From JBBDIP01 sp050260675 (GTDB lineage Bacteria > Bacillota > Sulfobacillia > Fermentithermobacillales > Fermentithermobacillaceae): 64,000 nucleotides of DNA. A program made the position numbers and the translations under genes. Location: the NCBI GenBank assembly GCA_050260675.1, contig JBLNCN010000005.1:124001-188000 (forward strand), in the 5' to 3' direction. Positions 1-8,170 of the stretch are shown one piece after another; the first letter of the stretch is position 1; each line of letters opens with the position of its first letter. The notes beneath the pieces are model-generated. The model did not search any database and had not been told where the DNA came from. It saw nothing but the letters and a program-made list of their open reading frames with translations.

Positions 1-191
1 CCGATCTGCCTCCCGTTGACGGCCCTTATATCGACGCTCACGTCATTTTCACCGACGCTTTGGTGGATGTAGTTGTCGGAGTAGCGGGTGAGGTAGGATG
101 AACGACCGAGGAGTCGGAGTTCTGTCTCCTGCGCGGGAGACGCTTTCGATGCCGCATTAAGGACCGCAAGCGCGGCTGTGCGTCCAAACAA
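1..191 (-). CDS. TldD/PmbA-family metalloprotease, N-terminal fragment (runs off the window)
   Basis: Only the first 63 codons are present; the gene continues past base 1. The translation contains a segment reading RYSDNYIHQSV followed by SVDIRAVNGRQIG, which matches the N-terminal domain of TldD/PmbA proteins (zinc peptidases that process modified peptides and toxins). The zinc site lies beyond the window. I place the start at a TTG (191) because AAGAGGTGA sits six bases upstream. A GTG at 200 overlapping the stop of the PHP gene is the alternative. It is the last visible gene of the minus-strand block and is translationally close to the PHP gene. The family call rests on this short stretch only. 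Confidence 0.7.
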   Translation of the reverse strand, partial: MFGRTAALAVLNAASKASPAQETELRLLGRSSYLTRYSDNYIHQSVGENDVSVDIRAVNGRQI

Positions 192-196
192 CGGTT

Positions 197-1075
197 TCAC
201 CTCTTGGCGAGAGCAAGTCTTCGGAGGGCTTCGACTACGTCATAGCCTACAACGGTGCCTCCGAGATCTCCTCCTTCGCCAGCGCCGATGCCGTGGAAAT
301 CGGAGCCTCCCGTGACCACAAGGCCGTAACGGGAAGCGAGGTCTTGGCACTTTTCGGACATACAGCGGTCATGGTCAGGGTGGAATGCTTCGATGCCCTG
401 GAGTCCCTCTTTCACCAGGTCGGATATTAGGTGCAGGCAGTCAGACGTGCCGGGGTGGGCCCAGACCGCTACGCCACCGGCCGAAGAAATGGCTCTCACG
501 GCCTCTTCCGGGCAGAGGCGCGCCCTCTCGACGTAGGCCGGTCTTCCCAAGCCCAGGTACCTCTCAAAAGCGTCCTTGACTGAGGCGGCGTAGCCTTTCT
601 CCACCATCGCCTGTGCCACGTGGGGACGGCCTACCGAATCTCCCGTGGACAGCTCCATCACTCGGGAAGCCTCAACGGGAAGTCCCAAGTCTCGAAGGAG
701 CCTTACTGTCTGGAAAACGCGGTCTTCGCGGCTCTCCTGCATCTTCTCCAAAAGAGCCTGAAAAGGCCCTTTCCCGAAGGGCACGTAGTATCCCAGAATG
801 TGTACTTCCCGGCCTTCGAGGTAGCAGTTGATCTCGACTCCGGGGACGACCTCGACTTCCTTCACTAGGAGCGGTGTTAGGACCTCCGGCCCTTCACTCG
901 CGTCGGGGGCTCTGTAGAGCGAACGCGCACCCGACACAGTGTCGTGATCGCAAATGGCGACTGCCCGCAGGCGCTTCTCTCGGGCGTATTCGACCAGATC
1001 GGCTGGACTGAGGGCGCCGTCCGAGCCGGTCGTGTGGGTATGCAGGTCACACCAACAGTTAGTTCCTTGGCCCAA
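197..1075 (-). CDS. PHP-domain phosphoesterase (TrpH/YciV type)
   Basis: 292 residues. The polymerase-and-histidinol-phosphatase (PHP) metal-site motifs occur in order: DLHTHTTGSDG near the N-terminus, AICDHDT, GVEINCY, a later AWAHPG, and GGSDFHG near the C-terminus. This is the layout of the TrpH/YciV group, some of which hydrolyse nucleoside 3',5'-bisphosphates or trim RNA 5' ends. The substrate here is not proven. The start is a TTG at 1075 that overlaps the 3' end of spoVS by 17 bases; no better start precedes the first His motif and the ribosome site is weak, so the exact start is uncertain. It sits with spoVS and ymdB in one block, which fits a role in RNA or nucleotide turnover. Confidence 0.85.
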   Translation of the reverse strand: MGQGTNCWCDLHTHTTGSDGALSPADLVEYAREKRLRAVAICDHDTVSGARSLYRAPDASEGPEVLTPLLVKEVEVVPGVEINCYLEGREVHILGYYVPFGKGPFQALLEKMQESREDRVFQTVRLLRDLGLPVEASRVMELSTGDSVGRPHVAQAMVEKGYAASVKDAFERYLGLGRPAYVERARLCPEEAVRAISSAGGVAVWAHPGTSDCLHLISDLVKEGLQGIEAFHPDHDRCMSEKCQDLASRYGLVVTGGSDFHGIGAGEGGDLGGTVVGYDVVEALRRLALAKR

Positions 1076-1361
1076 CGATGAGTTTGATCGCAGTGCGCTC
1101 CTGGCCTTCTATGAGGATGTCGGTGAAGGCCGGCACGCAGACCAAATCTATGCCGCTCGGCGCGACAAAACCCCTGGCTATGGCCACAGCCTTGATTGCC
1201 TGGTTGACCGCGCCTGCCCCTATGCCCTGGATCTCCGCGTAGCCTCGCTCACGGATGACGCCTGCAAGGGCGCCGGCAACTGCGTTCGGGTTGCTCTTTG
1301 ATGAAACCTTGAGCACTTCTACCGGCAGCATTTCCCGGCGATCTACGTTGCTTAGGCCCAA
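1059..1361 (-). CDS. spoVS: Stage V sporulation protein S
   Basis: A small Alba-fold protein of spore formers that in Bacillus subtilis helps septation and coat assembly; its molecular ligand is unclear. The conserved core is present: VLKVSSKSNPNAVAGALAG, then GAGAVNQAIKAVAIARGF, then FTDILIEGQERTAIKLIV. The family is usually about 86 residues. I chose a TTG at 1361 (100 residues) because GGAGGGG lies seven bases upstream; an ATG at 1331 gives 90 residues, closer to the family, but has no spaced ribosome site. If the TTG is used the protein has a short extra N-terminus. It lies 146 bases after ymdB, an arrangement often seen in Bacillota. Confidence 0.93.
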   Translation of the reverse strand: MGLSNVDRREMLPVEVLKVSSKSNPNAVAGALAGVIRERGYAEIQGIGAGAVNQAIKAVAIARGFVAPSGIDLVCVPAFTDILIEGQERTAIKLIVGPRN

Positions 1362-1507
1362 TGTTGTTCCCCTCCATGTAACGGCTCTTCTGCTACAAAA
1401 AGCTAAAGATCCTTCTAAGAATTGCCAGTTGCTGCGTCCATTGTATTCCAGAAAAGGGGGGCTTGGCAAGATAATTGTATTGACTCTGAAAATGGCTGCC
1501 CAGAGTC

Positions 1508-2290
1508 CTATTCCACTATCCTTATGCGCTCCACTCTGCGGGCAAGTCCGGCGGTGTCGATGGAACAGAAGACTCCGCACAGCTGATTGCGGCCCTTCGC
1601 TGGCTCGTGGCGGACGGGGAGTTGAGTTAAGAAGTGCCTGAGGATGATGTCTTTGGAGACGCCTATGACGCCTTCCACGCTTCCGGTCATTCCCGCATCG
1701 GTTATGTATGCAGTCCCGCCGGGCAGTACCATGTCGTCCGCCGTCTGCACGTGGGTGTGGGTCCCGAATATCGCGCTGACCTTGCCGTCCAGGAAGTAGC
1801 CCATGGCGATCTTCTCTGATGTGGCTTCAGCGTGGAAGTCTACGACAATGATAGGGGTCGTGAGCCTGAGACGACTGACCTCAGCTTCCAGCGCCCTGAA
1901 CGGACAGTCCAGGTTCGCCGGGGAGTACACGCGACCGCAAGCGCTCACGACGGCTATAGATTGGCCGCTCCCGGTGCTGTAGATGCCCGACCCTTTCCCG
2001 GGAATGCCCGGAGGGTAGTTGAGGGGGCGCAGGATGCGCCGGTCTTTGTCGAGAGCCGGGTATATCTCTTTCTTGTCCCAAATGTGGTTTCCCGAGGTAA
2101 GCACGTCGGCGCCGCAGGAGAAGATCTCTTCCGCTACTTCCGGCGTGAGACCGTTTCCCCCCGCGGCGTTTTCTCCGTTCACGATAACGAAGTCGGCATC
2201 GTACTTAACCCTCAGAGACGGCAGGTGCTTCGCGAGGAAACTCCTGCCCGGGGACCCGAAGACGTCACCCACAAACAGCACATTGGTCAC
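1508..2290 (-). CDS. ymdB: YmdB-family 2',3'-cyclic nucleotide phosphodiesterase
   Basis: 260 residues, calcineurin-like metallophosphoesterase. Metal and catalytic motifs appear in the order known for YmdB: GDVFG at the N-terminus, NGENAAGG, SGNHIWD, VDFHAEATSEK and GTHTHVQTAD. In B. subtilis YmdB hydrolyses 2',3'-cAMP and affects biofilm and motility decisions, and it modulates RNase Y activity. The GTG start at 2290 overlaps the stop of the preceding gene (GTGA), so the two are translationally coupled. Being two genes downstream of rny agrees with a shared RNA-decay role. Confidence 0.93.
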   Translation of the reverse strand: MTNVLFVGDVFGSPGRSFLAKHLPSLRVKYDADFVIVNGENAAGGNGLTPEVAEEIFSCGADVLTSGNHIWDKKEIYPALDKDRRILRPLNYPPGIPGKGSGIYSTGSGQSIAVVSACGRVYSPANLDCPFRALEAEVSRLRLTTPIIVVDFHAEATSEKIAMGYFLDGKVSAIFGTHTHVQTADDMVLPGGTAYITDAGMTGSVEGVIGVSKDIILRHFLTQLPVRHEPAKGRNQLCGVFCSIDTAGLARRVERIRIVE

Positions 2291-2835
2291 TTGTCGAACA
2301 CCAGGACCTTTTCGCCCTCTCTCAGGGCTACCAGTTTGCGTTTGCTCCGCAGGTCTTTCACCTGTTCCAGCATCTCTTGAAGGAAGAGCCTGGCCGACCA
2401 GGCAAAGTCCTCCCTGCCGTCGGACATCTCCACTTCTTCCTGCGACACAACCAGCTTTGCCTTCTCAGAAATGAGATCGGCCGTGAGATTCAGCTCCTCG
2501 GAAGATATGGAGGCCACATCCCGCTCGACCTGGAAGCAGTAGAAGTCGCCCATCTTTTCCCACAGAGTCTTCACCACGGTCGCCCTCCGCCTGGTAAGGC
2601 GGAGGAAGACTTGCACGGCGTCGGAGTAGAGTTGGGAGATCTCGCTCCTCCGCCTCGCTCCGATCGGTCCCTGGCACAGGAACACGAGCCCCAGCGCCTT
2701 GTTTTCAGGGTCAAACGTGACCCGGGACACCTGGGGGTACGCGACCAACAGGGTGGCCAACACTTCGACGTCCCGGTTTGAAGGTCGCTTCTTGCCGGAC
2801 CTGCCCTCTGTCTTCGCGAGTGTTCTTTTGGGCAC
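2287..2835 (-). CDS. Conserved-looking protein of unknown function between rny and ymdB
   Basis: 182 residues; I do not recognise the family. The first 20 residues are basic (PKRTLAKTEGRSGKKRPSN), with no signal peptide or membrane segment. The rest reads as a mixed alpha/beta soluble protein with a basic centre (FLRLTRRRATVVKTLW) and a charged helical tail. The GTG start has GGAGG six bases upstream, and the stop overlaps the ymdB start, so expression is tied to both neighbours. Position suggests an accessory factor of RNase Y or YmdB, but nothing in the sequence proves this. Confidence 0.75.
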   Translation of the reverse strand: MPKRTLAKTEGRSGKKRPSNRDVEVLATLLVAYPQVSRVTFDPENKALGLVFLCQGPIGARRRSEISQLYSDAVQVFLRLTRRRATVVKTLWEKMGDFYCFQVERDVASISSEELNLTADLISEKAKLVVSQEEVEMSDGREDFAWSARLFLQEMLEQVKDLRSKRKLVALREGEKVLVFDK

Positions 2836-2849
2836 CGGAATCCTCCTTG

Positions 2850-4379
2850 CTATTTGGCGTATCCCACCGCCCTGGTCTCCCTGATGACAGTTACCTTAAC
2901 TTGCCCAGGGTATTCGATATCTTTCTCTATCTTCTTTACGATGTCTCTGGCGAGCCGCACCGCTCCCAGGTCGTCGATTTTCTCCGGTTTGACCATGATG
3001 CGGATCTCGCGCCCTGCCTGGATGGCGTAGGACTTCTCGACTCCCTCGAAGGAGTTGGCGATCTCCTCAAGTTTCTCGAGCCTCTTCAGGTACATCTCCA
3101 GGGTCTCGCGGCGGGCTCCAGGCCGCGCGGCTGAGATCGCATCGGCTGCGCCTACCAGGAACGCTTCCACTGACTTGGCTTCCACATCTCCATGGTGAGC
3201 TTCCATGCCCTTGATGACGTCGCCCGACTCTCTGTACCGCCGGAGGAGGTTGACTCCGATCTCAACGTGGGACCCTTCCACTTCATGGTCGACGGCCTTG
3301 CCTATGTCGTGCAGAAGGCCTGCTCGCCGGGCTATTGCGACATCCGCCCCCAGCTCGCTCGCCATCGACGCCGCCAGGTGCGCGACCTCTATCGAGTGTT
3401 TGAGCACGTTCTGGCCGTAACTGGTCCGGAACTTGAGCCGTCCCAAGAGCTTCACCAGTTCAGGGTGCAGGCCGTGCACTGAGAGGTTCAGGGCGGCCTG
3501 TTCGCCTTCCTGTTTGATGAGGTTGTCTACGTCCTTCTGTGCCTTCTCGACCATTTCCTCTATGCGGGCCGGGTGGATGCGACCGTCAGAGACCAGCCGC
3601 TCCAGGGCCAACCTGGCCACCTCTCTCCTCACGGGATCGAAGCCGGAAAGGATGACCGCTTCCGGCGTATCGTCGATGATGAGGTCGATTCCGGTCAGTG
3701 TCTCAAGGGCCCGGATGTTCCGGCCTTCGCGGCCGATAATGCGGCCCTTCATCTCATCGTTGGGGAGTTCGACGACCGAAACGGTATTCTCCGCCACGTG
3801 GTCGGCAGCGCACTTCTGGATCGCGAGGCTGATTACGCTCCGAGCCCGTGCCTCCGCCTCTTCGCGGGCCGCCGCTTCCGAATCCCTGATGAGCCTGGCT
3901 GTCTCGTCTTTCAGCGCTTCGCTCACCTCGGAGATTATCCGCTCCTTGGCTTCCTCTCTCGAGAGTCCCGAGATCCTCTCGAGCTCCTTTATCGCGTCCT
4001 CGTGCAGAGTGTCTAGCGCCTTGGTCCTCTCCACCAGGCTTCTCTCCTGCTTGGCGAGGTTTTCTTCTCTCTGGGACAAAGACTCTTGCCGCCTATCCAA
4101 GGACTCCTCTTTGTTTATGAGGCGCCGCTCCGTGCGTTGGACTTCCTGGCGTCTCTCCCGGATCTCTCTCTCCAGTTCTTCCCTGAGCCTCTGGGTCTCA
4201 TCTCTTGCCTCGACCAGGAGCTCTCTCTTCCGGGTCTCCCCGGATTTGTAAGCTTCGTCGAGGACCCGCTTTGCTTCTGCCTCAGCCGACTTGATCTTGG
4301 CTTCGCCGACGGCCCGCCTGACAAGGTAGCCCGCCACAAGCCCGACGACCAGCGCGGCTGCTCCAATCGCCCACTCCAT
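2850..4379 (-). CDS. rny: Ribonuclease Y
   Basis: Membrane-anchored endoribonuclease that starts mRNA decay in Bacillota. Domains in order: an N-terminal membrane helix (about residues 3-22), a long charged coiled coil (about 25-200), a KH domain with GRIIGREGRNIRALE, and an HD hydrolase domain containing HSIEVAHLAA and LLHDIGKAVDHE; the C-terminus ends VRETRAVGYAK-like as in the family. At 509 residues it is full length. I chose the ATG at 4379, eight bases after AGGAGG, over an upstream GTG (4388) that overlaps the ribosome site. The gene begins just after a terminator hairpin that follows recX. Confidence 0.97.
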   Translation of the reverse strand: MEWAIGAAALVVGLVAGYLVRRAVGEAKIKSAEAEAKRVLDEAYKSGETRKRELLVEARDETQRLREELEREIRERRQEVQRTERRLINKEESLDRRQESLSQREENLAKQERSLVERTKALDTLHEDAIKELERISGLSREEAKERIISEVSEALKDETARLIRDSEAAAREEAEARARSVISLAIQKCAADHVAENTVSVVELPNDEMKGRIIGREGRNIRALETLTGIDLIIDDTPEAVILSGFDPVRREVARLALERLVSDGRIHPARIEEMVEKAQKDVDNLIKQEGEQAALNLSVHGLHPELVKLLGRLKFRTSYGQNVLKHSIEVAHLAASMASELGADVAIARRAGLLHDIGKAVDHEVEGSHVEIGVNLLRRYRESGDVIKGMEAHHGDVEAKSVEAFLVGAADAISAARPGARRETLEMYLKRLEKLEEIANSFEGVEKSYAIQAGREIRIMVKPEKIDDLGAVRLARDIVKKIEKDIEYPGQVKVTVIRETRAVGYAK

Positions 4380-4404
4380 CAAGGTCACCTCCTCCGAAGA
4401 AAAC

Positions 4405-4428
4405 GCAAAAACCGGGCAGCGCCCGGCT
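4405..4428 (-). terminator. Intrinsic terminator after recA-recX, upstream of rny
   Basis: On the minus strand CCGGGC, a three-base loop and GCCCGG are followed by TTTTT. It sits about 200 bases past the recX stop and only about 26 bases before the rny ribosome site, so it either ends recA-recX transcription or acts as an attenuator in a long rny leader. Confidence 0.8.
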
Positions 4429-4624
4429 TCACCTGGCTGGAAGACCTACCGTATGCTGTGAGTGCGACCTATGGGCTGACTCTCAAACGAAACACGGGCG
4501 TGCCGCGAGATCCTCCCGCGGCCGCCATAAGCCGATTGTCCCAGTTCCAAAGTGCACACTCATGTATGTCATCTCGCGTATGGTCTTCACATGGTACATT
4601 GGTCCACCAGGGGGAGTCCCTGCG

Positions 4625-5110
4625 CTATTCCGGGTCTCCCTGGCCGGCGTCCCGTAGGGCCGTACGGATCGCTTCGTATCCGAAACCGCGCCTTTCGAGC
4701 CACCGGGCTAGCCTCACTCGTTCTTTGTCTGTCAATGGGACCGGGTTTTTCCCGTCCATGTACTTCCGGACTGCTTCTCTGGCCAAAGCCTCTTCAGATG
4801 TGCCGTCATAGGACTCGGCCGTTACGGCTTGCGCCAGGTCTTCATCGACCATTCGCTTGCGGAGCTCGTAGAGCGCCCGCCGCCGCCCAATTGGGCACGG
4901 TGCCTTTACGGCCTCCAGCACGTCCTTAGCGTATCCCTGGTCGTCCAGATAGCCCCACAGAGTCAGCTTCGCTATGCAAGCATCCGACTCACTCTCTGTG
5001 AATCCCTTGCGGGCCATTAGGTCCTTCATCTTCCCGCTGGACACGCGCCGGCGGCTGAGGACCCGGAGAGCGTAGTCCAGAGGACGCTTCTCTCCGTTCA
5101 GTTGGCCCAT
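4625..5110 (-). CDS. recX: RecA regulatory protein RecX
   Basis: 161 residues, small helical-repeat protein that binds RecA filaments and tunes their activity. Features typical of RecX are visible: the N-terminal segment PLDYALRVLSRR, then GFTESESDACIAKLTLWGYLDD, then the RRALYELRKRMV helix, and a C-terminal RLARWLERRGFGYEAIRTAL. The ATG at 5110 lies two bases after the recA stop, so the pair is one transcription unit. No anomalies. Confidence 0.93.
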   Translation of the reverse strand: MGQLNGEKRPLDYALRVLSRRRVSSGKMKDLMARKGFTESESDACIAKLTLWGYLDDQGYAKDVLEAVKAPCPIGRRRALYELRKRMVDEDLAQAVTAESYDGTSEEALAREAVRKYMDGKNPVPLTDKERVRLARWLERRGFGYEAIRTALRDAGQGDPE

Positions 5111-5111
5111 C

Positions 5112-6146
5112 CTAGACTTCTGAGTCTACCTGGTCGGCGGCGCTTTCGACCTTCAGGGCCCCCGACTGCAGGTAGTCCCGGATCCTCTTCTCGATCTCGT
5201 CCCGCAGATCCGGGTGTTCCTTCAGATAGGCTCGGGCGGCTTCCTTGCCTTGACCAAGCCTGGTTTCCCCGAACCCGTACCACGTACCTGTACGGGTGAT
5301 GACGTTGTTGGCGACGCCGACATCCAGGAGCGAGCCTTCCTTGGATACGCCTTCGCCGTAGATGATATCGAACTCAGCCTGCTTGAAAGGGGGCGCCAAC
5401 TTGTTCTTGACGACCCTCACCCGCGTGCGAGCGCCGATGGATTCCTGCCCTTGCTTGATGTTGTCGATCTTCCGGACGTCGAGCCTTACTGACGCGTAGA
5501 ACTTCAGCGCCCTTCCGCCCGGCGTCACCTCCGGGTTGCCGAACATTACTCCAACTTTTTCACGGAGCTGGTTGATGAAGATCGCCGTTGACTTCGACTT
5601 GGATATGACTGCGGTGAGTTTTCTGAGCGCTTGCGACATGAGACGGGCCTGAAGGCCGACGTGGGCGTCACCCATCTCTCCTTCAAGCTCGGCTCTGGGC
5701 GCAAGGGCGGCGACTGAGTCGACCACAATGCACTCAACAGCCCCGGACCTGACCAGGGCGTCAACTATCTCGAGCGCCTGTTCTCCCGTATCCGGCTGGG
5801 ATATGAGGAGGTTGTCGACATCGACGCCAATCCTTCTGGCGTAGACGGGGTCCAGAGCATGCTCGGCATCTATGTAGGCCGAGATGCCGCCCGCCCTCTG
5901 GGACTCCGCTATAATGTGGAGAGCCACGGTTGTCTTGCCGGAACCTTCAGGACCGTATATCTCGATGATCCTGCCCCGCGGGACTCCGCCCGCCCCAAGC
6001 GCGATATCCAGTGCCAGGGCGCCTGTGGGGATAACGTCCGTTGTCATCTTCGCGGCAGCTTCTCCCCACCGCATGATCGAGCCTTTGCCGAACTGTTTCT
6101 CTATTTGTGCGACTGCAAGCTCGAGCGCTTTGTCTTTTTCGAGCAT
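5112..6146 (-). CDS. recA: Recombinase RecA
   Basis: 344 residues, full length. ATP-dependent strand-exchange protein for recombinational repair. The Walker A motif GPEGSGKT is at residues 65-72, Walker B follows (CIVVDSVAAL), and the L1/L2 regions read GDAHVGLQARLMSQALRK and INQLREKVGVMFGNPEVTPG. I chose the ATG at 6146 because GGGAGG lies seven bases upstream; the open frame continues to 6206 but without a ribosome site. It has a consensus promoter about 50 bases upstream and is followed directly by recX. I saw no GAAC-N4-GTTC LexA-type box in the 150 bases upstream. Confidence 0.98.
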   Translation of the reverse strand: MLEKDKALELAVAQIEKQFGKGSIMRWGEAAAKMTTDVIPTGALALDIALGAGGVPRGRIIEIYGPEGSGKTTVALHIIAESQRAGGISAYIDAEHALDPVYARRIGVDVDNLLISQPDTGEQALEIVDALVRSGAVECIVVDSVAALAPRAELEGEMGDAHVGLQARLMSQALRKLTAVISKSKSTAIFINQLREKVGVMFGNPEVTPGGRALKFYASVRLDVRKIDNIKQGQESIGARTRVRVVKNKLAPPFKQAEFDIIYGEGVSKEGSLLDVGVANNVITRTGTWYGFGETRLGQGKEAARAYLKEHPDLRDEIEKRIRDYLQSGALKVESAADQVDSEV

Positions 6147-6196
6147 CACAAAACCTCCCAAGAGTCGCCACTCCCCTGGCAGTACCTTCCTTAGAA

Positions 6197-6225
6197 AGTA
6201 TACCATTGGCCTGCCTAACTCACAA
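6197..6225 (-). promoter_or_regulatory. Sigma-A-type promoter of recA
   Basis: On the minus strand TTGTGA (6220-6225) and TATACT (6197-6202) are separated by 17 bases, and recA begins 50 bases further on. Spacing is ideal and the -10 is near consensus. Confidence 0.75.
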
Positions 6226-6299
6226 TCGGAGAAGTCTCCCTGATAGGCGGCGTTTTCCGTCGCAAGAGCGCCTCTGCCCGGCCGCTGACGCCGGGATGG

Positions 6300-6914
6300 T
6301 CAGCTCTTGCCGCTCAGATGCACGGTCCCTCTTGCGGTGTATGATGGTCCTCCGGGGGCCAACACGCTTTCCATGAGCAGCATCTCTGCCGCATCCCACT
6401 GCTCCGGACTGCCGCTCTCGCTCACGTAGGCGGAGTAGGCGGCCCGCCACTCGGCCGCCGTATCTTCCCCGGGGCGTGCCTGCCTGTCTCTCGCTCTACC
6501 CAGCGTGATGTGGGCGACAAATGGCTTGTCGGGCCTATACCCCGCAGCCGAGAGGGCGCCGTTCACCTTGGCCGCCAGCACAGACAGTTCCTGCTTTCCG
6601 GGTCCTATCGAGATATGAAGTATCCTGGGCGCCCCATGTTCCGGAAATGAGCCGGAGCCCCCCAAACCCAGTCGGAAAGGCGGCACACTTGCTGCAGCGT
6701 CATTTAACGTCTTCATCAGGAAGGGAATCTTCGCCCGCTCCACGTCTCCAAGAAACTGCAGGGTGATGTGCAGGTTCTGAGCGGCCCCGAACCTGTACCC
6801 CGGAAACGCCGGCTTCGCACGACTCATGAACGCAGCCAGGAATTGCTTGGCTCCGGCGGGCAGGGGCACAGCCACGAAGCAACGGAAGACCGGCCCGAGG
6901 GCCCCGGCCGTCAA
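6300..6914 (-). CDS. thpR: RNA 2',3'-cyclic phosphodiesterase
   Basis: 204 residues, 2H phosphoesterase superfamily. The two HxTx motifs that define the active site are present as HITLQFLGD and HITLGRARD, with the family N-terminus FRCFVAVPLP. Family members open 2',3'-cyclic phosphates on RNA. The TTG at 6914 follows GAGGGG by six bases and overlaps the cinA stop by four, so it is coupled to cinA. A cinA-thpR-recA order is common in Bacillota. Confidence 0.9.
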   Translation of the reverse strand: MTAGALGPVFRCFVAVPLPAGAKQFLAAFMSRAKPAFPGYRFGAAQNLHITLQFLGDVERAKIPFLMKTLNDAAASVPPFRLGLGGSGSFPEHGAPRILHISIGPGKQELSVLAAKVNGALSAAGYRPDKPFVAHITLGRARDRQARPGEDTAAEWRAAYSAYVSESGSPEQWDAAEMLLMESVLAPGGPSYTARGTVHLSGKS

Positions 6915-8152
6915 CGGAGTCCCCTCACTGTGGTCCAAAGCATGTACAGGGCTCTCTGAGATGCGTATTGCTTCACGGCCGCCCGGCTTCCACCGTACAC
7001 CTGGCGGTCTACGGTCACGCCGTCCGCGCTTGCCACGGCCGTGTAGACCGTGCCTACTGGCTCGTCGGGCGTGCCGCCGTCGGGGCCGGCGAACCCTGTG
7101 GTAGCGAGTCCGATCTTGGCGCCTGCCAGCGTCTTGACCCCGAGTGCCATGTCCCGGGCGACGTCGGCGCTCACCGCGTCGTTTTTCCGCACCGCTTCGC
7201 CGGAGACTCCGAGGCAGGTCACTTTCACCGCCGGGTCGTAAGCAACGACGCCCATCCTGAAGTAGCGGGAGCTGCCGGGTACGAGGGTCACCCGGTGAGC
7301 GATGAGGCCTCCGGTCACCGACTCGGCGATGGCCAGCGTGAGCCCCTTCTTGGCTAAGAGGTCGCCGCAGACTGACTCCAGGGTGGCGTCGCCGGTCCCG
7401 TACACGTACTCCTGAAGGCGAGACCGGACTTCGGCCTCAACCCTGTCCAGCATGGCCGTTGCTTCCTTTGGGGACTGGGATTTGGCCGCTATCCTGAGCC
7501 TCACTTCGCCGGATCCGGCATAGGGCGCCAGCGTCGGGTTAGAACACCGCATGAGGTCCCTCACGACCTCCCCCACCCTGGATTCGCCGATCCCGACCAG
7601 CTTCAGGTCCCTGCAGTGAAGCGGCGCAAGGTGCGGGAATTGGCTGGATATGAGGGGCAGGACTTGGTCCTGGAGCATGGGGATCATCTCGCGGGGCGGT
7701 CCCGGAAGGATTGCCGCTACTTTGCCGTCCGTTACCACGGCTTGGCCGGGGGCCGTGCCGTTGAAGTTGCGCAGGGCCATCCCGCCTTCGATGATCATGG
7801 CCTGCTTTCTATCGGATTCGGTGGGAGCGCGGCCGCGGCGCTCGAACCAGCTCCGGGTCCAGCTCCAGGCGGTCTCGTCAAAGACTAGTTTGCGGCCCAT
7901 GGCCACTGCCAGGGCTTCCGCCGTCAAGTCGTCGTCGGTTGGTCCTAGACCGCCCGTAGCTATAACGACGTCGGCGCGCCCCAGAGCTTCGCTGAACGAA
8001 GCCTGGAGACGCGCCATGTTATCCCCAACCGTAACCCTTCTGTATACATCGATGCCCGCTTCTTTCAGGCGGGCCGATATCTCCTGAGCATTAGTGTCGG
8101 TTATCTCACCCAAGAGGAGTTCGGTACCGACCGAAAGGACCTCCGCGTGCAA
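6911..8152 (-). CDS. cinA: CinA: competence/damage-inducible protein, NMN amidohydrolase family
   Basis: 413 residues with two domains: an N-terminal molybdopterin-binding-like domain (AEVLSVGTELLLGEITDTNA, IATGGLGPTDDDLT, LPGPPREM) and a C-terminal PncC-type domain (AIAESVTGGLIAHRVT, GSSRYFRMGVVAYD, GFAGPDGGTPDEPVGTVY). The C-terminal domain deamidates nicotinamide mononucleotide in NAD salvage; the N-terminal domain acts on ADP-ribose-type substrates in some members. The AES serine expected in the amidase site is present, although the next residue is Val where Cys is usual. The start is a TTG at 8152 behind GGAGGTGGG. Confidence 0.95.
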   Translation of the reverse strand: MHAEVLSVGTELLLGEITDTNAQEISARLKEAGIDVYRRVTVGDNMARLQASFSEALGRADVVIATGGLGPTDDDLTAEALAVAMGRKLVFDETAWSWTRSWFERRGRAPTESDRKQAMIIEGGMALRNFNGTAPGQAVVTDGKVAAILPGPPREMIPMLQDQVLPLISSQFPHLAPLHCRDLKLVGIGESRVGEVVRDLMRCSNPTLAPYAGSGEVRLRIAAKSQSPKEATAMLDRVEAEVRSRLQEYVYGTGDATLESVCGDLLAKKGLTLAIAESVTGGLIAHRVTLVPGSSRYFRMGVVAYDPAVKVTCLGVSGEAVRKNDAVSADVARDMALGVKTLAGAKIGLATTGFAGPDGGTPDEPVGTVYTAVASADGVTVDRQVYGGSRAAVKQYASQRALYMLWTTVRGLR

Positions 8153-8170
8153 GCTCCCACCTCCGCGATT

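Noticed and set aside
1362..1580. Extension of SpoVS to a 173-residue protein
   Set aside because: The extra N-terminus overlaps ymdB and has no family match; a strong ribosome site lies before the TTG at 1361.
3433..4251. 272-residue open frame on the plus strand opposite rny
   Set aside because: It is a shadow of the rny coiled-coil region: Ser/Leu-rich translation, no ribosome site, no family features.
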